Positions 1 to 5,872 of a DNA stretch of 6,507 bases are shown here, piece after piece; position 1 is the stretch's first letter; every line of letters starts with the position of its first letter. A program made the position numbers and the translations under genes. The stretch spans positions 1 through 6,507 of the forward strand of contig JAHKKL010000096.1 of NCBI GenBank assembly GCA_020027635.1, given 5' to 3'. The DNA comes from Gammaproteobacteria bacterium (GTDB lineage Bacteria > Pseudomonadota > Gammaproteobacteria > UBA9214). Under the pieces are notes generated by a model. It ran no database searches and had not been told where the DNA came from. It saw nothing but the letters and a program-made list of their open reading frames with translations.

Positions 1-1481
1 AGTTTGCTGCCGCGTTCCCCCACGCTGCTGTGCATGCCCTCAGGGAGTTCGCTCACGAATTCCCAGGCGTTAGCCGCCTTCAGGGCATACTCCGCATCCA
101 ATTCCGTCAGCTCAGGGTCGCCGAGCGTGACATTGGTCAGGATGCTGTCATGCAGCAGCACCTGTTCCTGGGGGACATAGCCCAGCCGCCGCCGCCATTG
201 CTTGAGATCGATCCGCGTCAACGGGATCTCGTCCAGATAGACCGCACCGGTATCGGGCTTGTAGAGCCCGATGATCAGATCCACCAGCGTGGTCTTGCCG
301 GCGCCGGAGGAGCCGATAATCGTCGTCAGCGACCGGGTCGGAATGCTCAGCGACACCTCCTGCAATACCTTCTTGTCGCCGTAGGCGAAGGATACCCGGT
401 CCAGCCGGATTGCGGATTCCAGCCTCGGCTGCTCGGTTCCTTCCGAGATCTCCCTGGCCTTCTCGGCCTGCTTGATGGATTTCCGCAACGACCAGAAGGC
501 ACTCTCCATGGTGACCAGCTTCTGGTACTGCTTCTGGACCTTGCCCAATTGTCCGAGCACGCGGCCCAGCAGGATCACCAGGACCAGCACCGAGGCGAAC
601 GGCATGCCCCATTTGTCCAGCGCAATATAGATGCCGACGGCGATGACCATGGCGGTCAGGGGCGTCTGTACGGCATCGAGCATCTCCTTGCTGAAGACAT
701 CGTTTCGCAATGCCTCGTTCAGCTTGGCGGTCTCCGCGCTGAGCACCGTATCCGCCAGGTCCTCCCGCGCCATCGCCTTGAGCGACTTCACCGATTGCAG
801 CGTATCCGTGAGGCGGGAGATCAATGATTTGATGACCTCGGTCTGGCGCTTTCCGGCCTGCTTGGACATCCTGACCAGGGTGTGGGAAACGGCCATGATG
901 ACCAGCGCGATACCCAGGCAGGCGAAGGTGGCTTTCCAGGAAACCGCCAGTGAAATCGCCATGTAGACCATGGATTGCACCACCATAGCGAGCATGGTCA
1001 CGCCGAACACATACGCCTGTGCGGAACGGTTCGCCTCGGTGGCCATGGAGTTGGCGAGTTTTCCAATCGGTTTGTTCAGAAAGTATTGCCACTGGGTGGC
1101 GAGTACGGCCCGCAACAGGGACAAACGCAATTCGGTGGCGATATGCGCCGCGGAATAGCCGACGTGCCGGTTGGCGACCAGCAGCAGGATGCTTCTGATC
1201 GTGATGAAGCCGACGACGGTGACCAGCAGTACGCCGATGGTTGGCTCCAGTCCCACGAGGGACAGGGCATCGATAACCATTTTTTCCATATGACTGCCTT
1301 CCTTGGCGCCGCTGCCGGGGATCTCCGGCAGAATGTCGGCCTGACCGGCGGTGGCGAGCTTGAGCAGGGGCAGCAACGCGGTTACGCCGGCGCCATCGGC
1401 GATACCCGCGAACAGGATGGCGATCATGGCCAGAGCCGTCCGCCAGGGATAAGCTCTCAACAGCGTAAGGAGTAACCGCAT
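1..1481 (-). CDS. ABC exporter half-transporter (fused permease and ATPase), C-terminus cut off by window edge
   Basis: Inner-membrane ATP-driven exporter of the MsbA/lipid-exporter-like type, with an N-terminal permease followed by an ATPase domain. The reading frame stays open from an ATG at 1481 to base 1 (493 complete residues). An in-frame TGA lies four codons upstream of this ATG, so no earlier start is possible. There is no clear Shine-Dalgarno. Hydrophobic segments fit six membrane helices at about residues 15-37, 81-103, 157-178, 182-200, 275-290 and 294-312. The ATPase begins near residue 355, with A-loop Tyr367 (FAYGDKKVL), Walker A GSSGAGKTT at 390-398 and Q-loop Gln438 in YVPQEQ. 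The window ends at GERGSKL, just where the SGGQ signature is expected, so signature, Walker B and H-loop cannot be checked. Substrate is not readable from sequence. The adjoining sulfotransferase and lipid genes suggest a lipid or lipid-linked glycan. It probably works as a homodimer or with a partner half-transporter. Confidence 0.95.
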   Translation of the reverse strand, partial: MRLLLTLLRAYPWRTALAMIAILFAGIADGAGVTALLPLLKLATAGQADILPEIPGSGAKEGSHMEKMVIDALSLVGLEPTIGVLLVTVVGFITIRSILLLVANRHVGYSAAHIATELRLSLLRAVLATQWQYFLNKPIGKLANSMATEANRSAQAYVFGVTMLAMVVQSMVYMAISLAVSWKATFACLGIALVIMAVSHTLVRMSKQAGKRQTEVIKSLISRLTDTLQSVKSLKAMAREDLADTVLSAETAKLNEALRNDVFSKEMLDAVQTPLTAMVIAVGIYIALDKWGMPFASVLVLVILLGRVLGQLGKVQKQYQKLVTMESAFWSLRKSIKQAEKAREISEGTEQPRLESAIRLDRVSFAYGDKKVLQEVSLSIPTRSLTTIIGSSGAGKTTLVDLIIGLYKPDTGAVYLDEIPLTRIDLKQWRRRLGYVPQEQVLLHDSILTNVTLGDPELTELDAEYALKAANAWEFVSELPEGMHSSVGERGSK

Positions 1482-1515
1482 CCGGAAGATTCAGGGGAGG
1501 TAAACGAAGGCTGGT

Positions 1516-1545
1516 ACTATAGGCCGCCGCTTATTTTGCCGTCAA
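1516..1545 (-). promoter_or_regulatory. Probable sigma70-type promoter of the ABC exporter gene
   Basis: Reading the minus strand, TTGACG (1545-1540) and TATAGT (1521-1516) each match the sigma70 consensus at 5 of 6 positions, with an 18-base spacer. The predicted transcript would start near 1509, giving a leader of about 28 bases before the ATG at 1481. The position, directly between the upstream sulfotransferase stop and the exporter start, suggests that the exporter can be transcribed independently of the sulfotransferases. Seen by eye only; no start-site data. Confidence 0.6.
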
Positions 1546-1608
1546 CTTGAACCCCGTGACCGGGAACAACGTGCCTGCGCGATCAGTCACGGTCTCCGCG
1601 CGTGATGT

Positions 1609-2454
1609 TCAGGAATATCCGTAAGCCGGATTGAGACCGTTTCTCACCAGTGCGTCAATGGTTTCATTTTCCTCCTCCGTGAAATAATCGCGGTAACCGC
1701 CGACCTTGCCGCGCCGCACCTTGAAGGTCCCGCTGTCCCGCGGATCGGTGGGACGCATGCGCCCGGACTGGAAAAACCCGTTCTTCTCCTTGCGGGAAAG
1801 GCTGTCGAAGGCGGCAAATTCCACCGCCTTGAGCAGTTGTTCCCCAGTGAAATCCCGGTCAAGGAAACGCATGACCTCCCCCAGGGTGATGAGGGGTTCG
1901 GCGCGCAGCTGTTCATATTTCACGACCAGGGTATGCGGCATCGCCGCCTTTTCGTCATGCCAGCGGTTGTAGTGGCTGATGACGCGGGGAATGCCCAGTT
2001 CGTCATTGATCACGAAATCATACAATGCCAGCGATCTGGCGTGCCGTGGTATGCCCTTGCGGAGCAATTCCCGGTCGGAGGCGCGGTTCACGACGTGAAA
2101 ATGGAACGACACCGCCACATCGCGCGGGTCCCTCACCAGGAACACTACCTTCTTGTCCTTTGCGACCTGGACGTAGCCGTTATCGCGCGCGAAGGTCGGT
2201 ACGCGGGTGTCACGGTTGAAGTAGATGCGCGGGATCGCCTTGTTCAGGGAGTGCAGGTTGTCGAACGCGATGATCTCGTTGGCGGGTGTTCCGTATTCCA
2301 GATGGTAGAGATGAGACATCATGACGCGCAACCAGGTGCGCCCGCTCTTGGTGTGGGACACCACGAGCGCGTCGGCGTTACGCAGTTGATAGATGTTTCT
2401 GCGCGCCCAGCGCCGCTTGTGGCGCCAGATTGAGATTGAATGAAGAAAATTCAT
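1609..2454 (-). CDS. PAPS-dependent sulfotransferase, downstream copy (lacks the usual catalytic His)
   Basis: Sulfotransferase-family protein expected to transfer sulfate from PAPS to an alcohol or sugar acceptor. Numbering is from the ATG at 2454 (281 residues). The 5'-phosphosulfate loop is SHTKSGRTW (33-41). The 3'-phosphate site is FLVRDPRDVAVS (105-116, Arg108 and Ser116). The C-terminal PAPS motif is RRGKVGGYRDYFT (247-259). No signal peptide or membrane helix is visible, so a cytoplasmic location is likely. The frame is also open to a GTG at 2460 and a TTG at 2469. None of the three has a good ribosome-binding site, and I chose ATG as the commonest start. The stop is TGA at 1609-1611. 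Its neighbour upstream (2506-3423) is a paralogue with the same motifs. Where that paralogue has FTHD, this protein has FNRD (79-82), so the histidine normally used as base is Arg81. It may use another base, bind a different acceptor, or be impaired. Acceptor unknown. Confidence 0.9.
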   Translation of the reverse strand: MNFLHSISIWRHKRRWARRNIYQLRNADALVVSHTKSGRTWLRVMMSHLYHLEYGTPANEIIAFDNLHSLNKAIPRIYFNRDTRVPTFARDNGYVQVAKDKKVVFLVRDPRDVAVSFHFHVVNRASDRELLRKGIPRHARSLALYDFVINDELGIPRVISHYNRWHDEKAAMPHTLVVKYEQLRAEPLITLGEVMRFLDRDFTGEQLLKAVEFAAFDSLSRKEKNGFFQSGRMRPTDPRDSGTFKVRRGKVGGYRDYFTEEENETIDALVRNGLNPAYGYS

Positions 2455-2473
2455 CGCCACTGATGGCAACCCA

Positions 2474-2515
2474 CGCGGGCCGGCGCCCGCGATTCCGCGG
2501 GCGCGCTAGCCCGTG
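2474..2515 (-). other. GC-rich hairpin between the two sulfotransferase genes
   Basis: A perfect 9-bp inverted repeat, GCGCCCGCG (2483-2491) and CGCGGGCGC (2496-2504), closes a 4-base loop ATTC. An outer stem of 7 pairs (2474-2480 with 2509-2515, one G-U) can stack on it. The structure covers the stop codon of the upstream sulfotransferase (2506-2508) and ends about 20 bases before the ATG of the downstream one. No T-run follows on the minus strand, so it is not a canonical intrinsic terminator. It could attenuate, protect the transcript end or set the ratio of the two proteins; role inferred. Confidence 0.6.
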
Positions 2516-3423
2516 CGCTCGGCATGGGGTGCGTATCCATACATCGGGGGCAGCGTCGCGATGAGCCGGTCGATGTCCTCCAGTTCCCGTTCGCCGAAGT
2601 AATCCCGATAGCCGCCGACCTTGCCGCGCCGCACCTTGAAGGCATCCGGGTTGTTCTGGTCCTTGATCATCAGGCGCCGGCTGCCCGACTCGATGGTCTG
2701 ACTCTGCTCCAGTTTCTTCATGTTCTCGAAGGAGGTCCGATCCACGACCTGGTCGAGTTCTTCGGGGGAAGCCTGAATTTGCATGAAGGCCAGCGCATTT
2801 CCGAGTATCCGTCCGGGTTCAGCGCGCATATCCTCATAGCGGATAAGCAGATACGATCGGGTTTTTTCCAGTTCTGGTGCCCAGGCATTGAGAAAGTTAA
2901 CGGTTCGGGGTATCCCGAACCGGGGCATCATGGCGTATTCAAAGATCGGTACTTCGGCCGGACGCTCGGGGAGATCCAGCAGTGCTTTTTTGTAGGGGTT
3001 GACCGTGTTGATCCACTGGAAATAGTTCGAGACCGCCACATCGCGCGGATCCCGCACCAGCAGGATCACGTTCTTCTGGTAGAAGTCACGCTTGGAGTCG
3101 CGGTTTCTCGTGTAGTCCTTGATGTACCGGTCGTGCGTAAAACGTATCCGGGGTATGGCCGAATTCATTTTGTGGTAATTGTCGTAGCCAAGCAGTTCAC
3201 CCTCGGGGAGCCCATAGCGAATCTGGAAAAAACGGGACAGCATCATGCGCATCCAGGTACGCCCGCATTTGGGTGGTGAGACGATGACGTAGTCCGCTGC
3301 CTTGACTTCCTTGTATTCCTTGCGCCCCCGCAGCCAGTGATCGAGGGCGAGTTTCTGCTTGCGGGACAGGAAAAACAGCAGTGAAACGAGAATCTCGCGG
3401 TTCTTTTTGCGTATCTTCGGCAT
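2506..3423 (-). CDS. PAPS-dependent sulfotransferase, upstream copy
   Basis: Cytoplasmic sulfotransferase-family enzyme of 305 residues, within the usual family size. The 5'-phosphosulfate loop is SPPKCGRTW (49-57). FTHD at 95-98 carries His97, placed like the catalytic His of the KTH motif in cytosolic sulfotransferases. The 3'-phosphate site is LLVRDPRDVAVS (121-132, with Arg124 and Ser132). The C-terminal PAPS motif is RRGKVGGYRDYF (265-276). The basic N-terminus with LLFFL (15-19) is too short for a membrane helix. The start is ATG at 3423; an in-frame TAG lies two codons upstream, so the start region is fixed, though no strong ribosome-binding site is seen. The stop is TAG at 2506. Sampled lines inside the gene are 47-57% GC, below the 61-73% sampled in flanking genes, which may mean separate acquisition. 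It is likely co-transcribed with the downstream paralogue. Acceptor unknown; surface glycan or glycolipid is a guess from context. Confidence 0.93.
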   Translation of the reverse strand: MPKIRKKNREILVSLLFFLSRKQKLALDHWLRGRKEYKEVKAADYVIVSPPKCGRTWMRMMLSRFFQIRYGLPEGELLGYDNYHKMNSAIPRIRFTHDRYIKDYTRNRDSKRDFYQKNVILLVRDPRDVAVSNYFQWINTVNPYKKALLDLPERPAEVPIFEYAMMPRFGIPRTVNFLNAWAPELEKTRSYLLIRYEDMRAEPGRILGNALAFMQIQASPEELDQVVDRTSFENMKKLEQSQTIESGSRRLMIKDQNNPDAFKVRRGKVGGYRDYFGERELEDIDRLIATLPPMYGYAPHAERTG

Positions 3424-3628
3424 TTTCTATGGCATGTCTAAAGGTTTCGGAGATTCTGGCCGGTGGTGGCGTGGATCGCCTTCCCGCGCTTGCCTGCCTC
3501 ACCGGCAAGACTTCCTGCTACACCGTGGCGGAAATTGACTGGAACTGTTTTGCCGTGTGCCGGATCGGGGCTACAGGATATGCTATTTCTGTAAAAATTT
3601 CTCACCGCAAACCCGTTGAACAGCATCG
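3424..3628. other. Non-coding stretch between Tam41-like gene and sulfotransferase pair
   Basis: These 205 bases hold no convincing gene. The part just after the Tam41-like stop is AT-rich (about 3571-3600) and could hold the promoter of the sulfotransferase pair, but no good -35/-10 pair was found. A 6-bp stem CTTGCC/GGCAAG (3489-3494 and 3504-3509) with a 9-base loop lies in the middle. It lacks a T-run. No terminator was found for the Tam41-like gene, so read-through into the sulfotransferases is possible. Confidence 0.5.
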
Positions 3629-4576
3629 TCATCGGAATACGCCCCGCCGGTAGAGACGCCAGAAAAGTCCCCAGACAAAGATCAACGGATAGCGACGCAC
3701 GCGCGGGGGGATTTCTATCCGCTGCCCGGAATGGCGTTCCAGTTTCCAGGCGATGTAATCGAGGCCGCCTTCGAAGGTAAGCAGCGCCTTCAGCAGGCGC
3801 GCTACCGAGAGCAGCTTGCCCTGCGCGGTTCGCAGCGCCCAAGCGGCCCGGCTCAGCCCGCGGCTGAGAGCGGATATCTCGGCGCGATAACGGGAATCGG
3901 CGCCGCTACCGTCGATGGCCAGCGGGTAACGCAACGACGCGGCGGCTTCACGGGTAGCCGCGGCATAATAATCCAGCGCCGCCGCCGTTAGTTCGGCGGG
4001 GCGACCCGCGGATTCCGCCCGCAGTTCCGCGCCATAGCTCAGCTGCAGGCCCTGCTGCCAGAGATCACGCACCCGACCGGCGGCGGGCAGCCGGGGCAGC
4101 ACCTGTTCCAGGAAGGTGCGCCGGGCGCTCTCCAGGCTCGCCTCGATCTGCCGGCGGGCGGCCTCATCGCGGCACCAGGCCAGGGCGGTGGGTTGAGTGA
4201 AGCGGCCCCACAAATAGGAATGGAACCAGCGTCGCGAGGTGCCGTTGCGTAGATCAGCGCTCGAGAGCACGGCGTACTTGGCGCGCACTATCCGATCCGC
4301 CACGCCGATCTCGGCATAAAACACAGTGGGCGGCAGCAGCCAGTTGGCCAGCGCCCGGGTCTTGCGCGCATAGAAGGCCGTGTAGTCGTCGACGATCAGG
4401 TACAGGTCAACCAGGCCGTCGAAGAGATCGCCGCTGCGCAGACAGGAGCCGTAAAACAGGATGGCGTTGACCGCATGGCCATGGCGCCTGAGCAGTGCGT
4501 CTACCAGAGCGCTCAATGCCGGCGAATCCGGCGGCGAGGGCTGCAGAACGGAACTAGCGAGGATTTCGCATCTCAT
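3629..4576 (-). CDS. Tam41/Mmp37-like phosphatidate cytidylyltransferase (candidate CDP-diacylglycerol synthase)
   Basis: Predicted to convert phosphatidic acid and CTP into CDP-diacylglycerol, the branch-point precursor of phospholipids. The 315 residues carry a nucleotidyltransferase-fold core: YGSCLRSGD (42-50), then VDLYLIVDD (56-64), resembling the family pattern YGSG...DhVFTVDD of mitochondrial Tam41. Further matches recalled from Tam41 are KYAVLS (100-105, compare KYGVIS), LWGRFTQP (122-129, compare AGRLQKP) and LSYGAELR (179-186, compare LSYSGDFR). As in Tam41, the second acid of the classic DhD triad is not present (Tyr59). The C-terminus RRYPLIFVWGLFW (294-306) is basic and hydrophobic and could dock on the membrane; there is no multi-helix CdsA-type body. 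The start is ATG at 4576 with no clear ribosome-binding site; the stop is TGA at 3629. It sits downstream of a lipid kinase that could supply its substrate, separated by an inverted-repeat element. The family call rests on remembered motifs, not alignment. A generic nucleotidyltransferase is the alternative. Confidence 0.78.
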   Translation of the reverse strand: MRCEILASSVLQPSPPDSPALSALVDALLRRHGHAVNAILFYGSCLRSGDLFDGLVDLYLIVDDYTAFYARKTRALANWLLPPTVFYAEIGVADRIVRAKYAVLSSADLRNGTSRRWFHSYLWGRFTQPTALAWCRDEAARRQIEASLESARRTFLEQVLPRLPAAGRVRDLWQQGLQLSYGAELRAESAGRPAELTAAALDYYAAATREAAASLRYPLAIDGSGADSRYRAEISALSRGLSRAAWALRTAQGKLLSVARLLKALLTFEGGLDYIAWKLERHSGQRIEIPPRVRRYPLIFVWGLFWRLYRRGVFR

Positions 4577-4606
4577 GACACGGCATGTTGCTTCAATAGC
4601 AGTGAT

Positions 4607-4773
4607 TGAATGGCCACGGAATCCACGGAACCCACAGAAAGTGAAATGTGAAGAGTAAAAAGTGGATAGGACGATTGATAAACGCAGGTTGAGCTGTGCG
4701 CACCGACGTGCGGTGGAAGAATTGATTTCATAAATGATTTTTCAGTGGGTTCCGTGGATTCCGTGGCCATTCA
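4607..4773. repeat. 167-base element with 34-bp terminal inverted repeats (MITE- or REP-like)
   Basis: The left arm (4607-4640) and the reverse complement of the right arm (4740-4773) agree at 33 of 34 positions; the single difference is A at 4636 against T. Both arms begin TGAATGGCCACGGAA and contain two copies of CCACGGAA nine bases apart. The 99-base interior holds no gene and a 5-bp hairpin CGCAC/GTGCG (4699-4712). The element starts two bases after the stop codon of the lipid kinase gene and ends 30 bases before the Tam41-like start. No target-site duplication is visible at its edges. Single-stranded, the arms could fold into a long stem. It encodes no transposase, so any mobility would depend on an enzyme elsewhere. 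It may equally be a processing or transcription-damping structure. Confidence 0.8.
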
Positions 4774-4775
4774 GC

Positions 4776-5804
4776 TTACGGGCGGATAAAGGTGATGGTG
4801 CCTCCATCGGTGATGATCACCGGCCCCGCCGCGCGGCTGGCCTGGTACATCTCGCCGTCGAGCGTGTAGGGTCCGTCCAGGGTCAGGCTGATACGCTCGA
4901 CGTTGCGGCTTTGATAGCCCGCGGAGATGCCGGCATGGCGGTCCGGCTTGCCGCGCAGCAGCGCCGGCAGGGTGCGCAGCAGGTGGTCCGCGCCCGCGCG
5001 GATCATGCTGACGTGCAGGGGTCCGTTCTCTTTTCCCCAGTAGGGCCGCATGCCCAGGATCAGCCGTTCCAGACTGCTCACCAGCAGGATGAGGATGTCT
5101 TCCGCGGGCGCCGGCGGCGAATTGTCGAATGCCGCGGAGACGGCGACCGACCGGGTGAAACGGGGGTCGCGCCGCAGGATGCCCCACATCGTCCTGGCCA
5201 TGGCCAGGCCTGGGCCGATTTCATTGGCGAGGCCTTTGGTGTGTATGCTGGCCCGGCAGTATTCGATGCCGTGGATGATCGCGCCGGTGCCGAAAAACAT
5301 GCCGTACGCCACGGACTGCCCGGCACCCGGGTCAACCCGCAGGATCGCGCGCCGCAGCAGGCGGCCGTCGTTCCGGTCGTCATCCGCCCAGCGACAGAGG
5401 CGCCGCACCGCCCTGACGAGGTTGCCACGCAGGCCGACGTCACCGGCATTCATATTGGTGGTGCCGCCGGGCAGCAGGGCGATCAGCGGCAGGCGCTCGA
5501 ACGGCGCATCCTCCAGCAGGTGGGTGAGGACCCGGGCCACGGTGCCGTCGCCACCGTTGATGGCTAGTACCGCCACGGAGCGGTTCGCCAGCGTGGACAG
5601 GGCTGCGGGTATATCGGCCGGACCGGAGGTCTGGCAATGGTGAACCTGGGGGTGATTTGCGACAATGCGTTCAATGGCCCGCAGTTGTTTGCGGTTGCGC
5701 CCGCTGTTGGGGTTGCTGATCAGCCCGATTGGCCATCCACCCTTGCCAGAGAGTTCTCCGGGGTCGGGAGCGGGCGGTCGGGTGGTGTGGTCAGTGCCGT
5801 TCAT
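4776..5804 (-). CDS. Diacylglycerol/lipid kinase family protein (DgkB/YegS/LCB5 type)
   Basis: Soluble lipid kinase of 342 residues, expected to phosphorylate diacylglycerol or a related lipid with ATP at the membrane surface. The N-terminal catalytic domain shows NPNSG (31-35), the nucleotide-binding NGGDGT (83-88) and PGGTTN (112-117, where many relatives have PLGTGN). The C-terminal beta-sandwich region ends with the conserved LDGE (315-318, in YTLDGEMY), which helps form the active site in this family. No signal peptide or membrane helix is seen. The first 22 residues are Pro-rich and probably disordered, so translation could begin later, but ATG at 5804 is the first start and the kinase fold begins at about residue 25. 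The stop is TAA at 4776-4778. It is divergent from the metallophosphoesterase and upstream of the Tam41-like gene on the same strand, which suggests lipid to phosphatidate to CDP-lipid flow. The true acceptor lipid (diacylglycerol, sphingoid base or other) is not decidable here. Confidence 0.92.
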   Translation of the reverse strand: MNGTDHTTRPPAPDPGELSGKGGWPIGLISNPNSGRNRKQLRAIERIVANHPQVHHCQTSGPADIPAALSTLANRSVAVLAINGGDGTVARVLTHLLEDAPFERLPLIALLPGGTTNMNAGDVGLRGNLVRAVRRLCRWADDDRNDGRLLRRAILRVDPGAGQSVAYGMFFGTGAIIHGIEYCRASIHTKGLANEIGPGLAMARTMWGILRRDPRFTRSVAVSAAFDNSPPAPAEDILILLVSSLERLILGMRPYWGKENGPLHVSMIRAGADHLLRTLPALLRGKPDRHAGISAGYQSRNVERISLTLDGPYTLDGEMYQASRAAGPVIITDGGTITFIRP

Positions 5805-5872
5805 GGTGTGATTGATCTGGCCATGAGTTTACCGCCTGGTCAACGGCAAGCAAACGAGCAAACGAACGAACT
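5805..5872. promoter_or_regulatory. Divergent intergenic region with tandem octamer and a weak minus-strand promoter candidate
   Basis: Only 68 bases separate the divergent lipid kinase and metallophosphoesterase starts, so promoters for both must lie here or inside the genes. GCAAACGA occurs twice head to tail (5850-5865), flanked by partial copies GCAA (5846-5849) and ACGA (5866-5869), right before the ATG at 5873. On the minus strand TTGCTT (5853-5848) and TAAACT (5831-5826), 16 bases apart, form a weak sigma70-like pair for the kinase. No Shine-Dalgarno precedes either start. The octamer could be an operator or simple slippage. Confidence 0.35.

Noticed and set aside
30..827. Plus-strand reading frame of 265 codons
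   Set aside because: Antisense shadow of the exporter ATPase region; composition is Gln/Arg/Leu-rich and no domain is recognisable.
148..1092. Long minus-strand reading frame (314 codons) inside the exporter gene
   Set aside because: It is a shifted frame of the exporter, whose own frame gives Walker A, Q-loop and six membrane helices. The shifted product is Gly/Arg-rich without family motifs.
1553..1592. Possible terminator after the downstream sulfotransferase (CCGTGAC at 1554-1560 with GTCACGG at 1586-1592, or CCCG/CGGG at 1553-1564)
   Set aside because: The stem is short or the loop is 25 bases, and no T-run follows on the minus strand.
3560..3610. Promoter for the sulfotransferase pair in the AT-rich stretch
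   Set aside because: No -35/-10 pair with acceptable match and spacing; candidates such as TTGCGG with TAGCAT at 19 bases are too weak.
3438..3842. Minus-strand frame of 134 codons spanning the end of the Tam41-like gene and the intergenic stretch
   Set aside because: Mostly an out-of-frame shadow of the Tam41-like gene with no motif and an Ala/Arg-biased composition.
4573..4770. Small minus-strand frame beginning MATESTEPTE and overlapping the Tam41-like start
   Set aside because: Its N-terminus is simply the translated inverted-repeat arm and the rest lies in the element's interior; no ribosome-binding site or family resemblance.
4734..5567. Plus-strand reading frame of 277 codons
   Set aside because: Antisense shadow of the lipid kinase in high-GC DNA. 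The opposite strand shows all kinase motifs.
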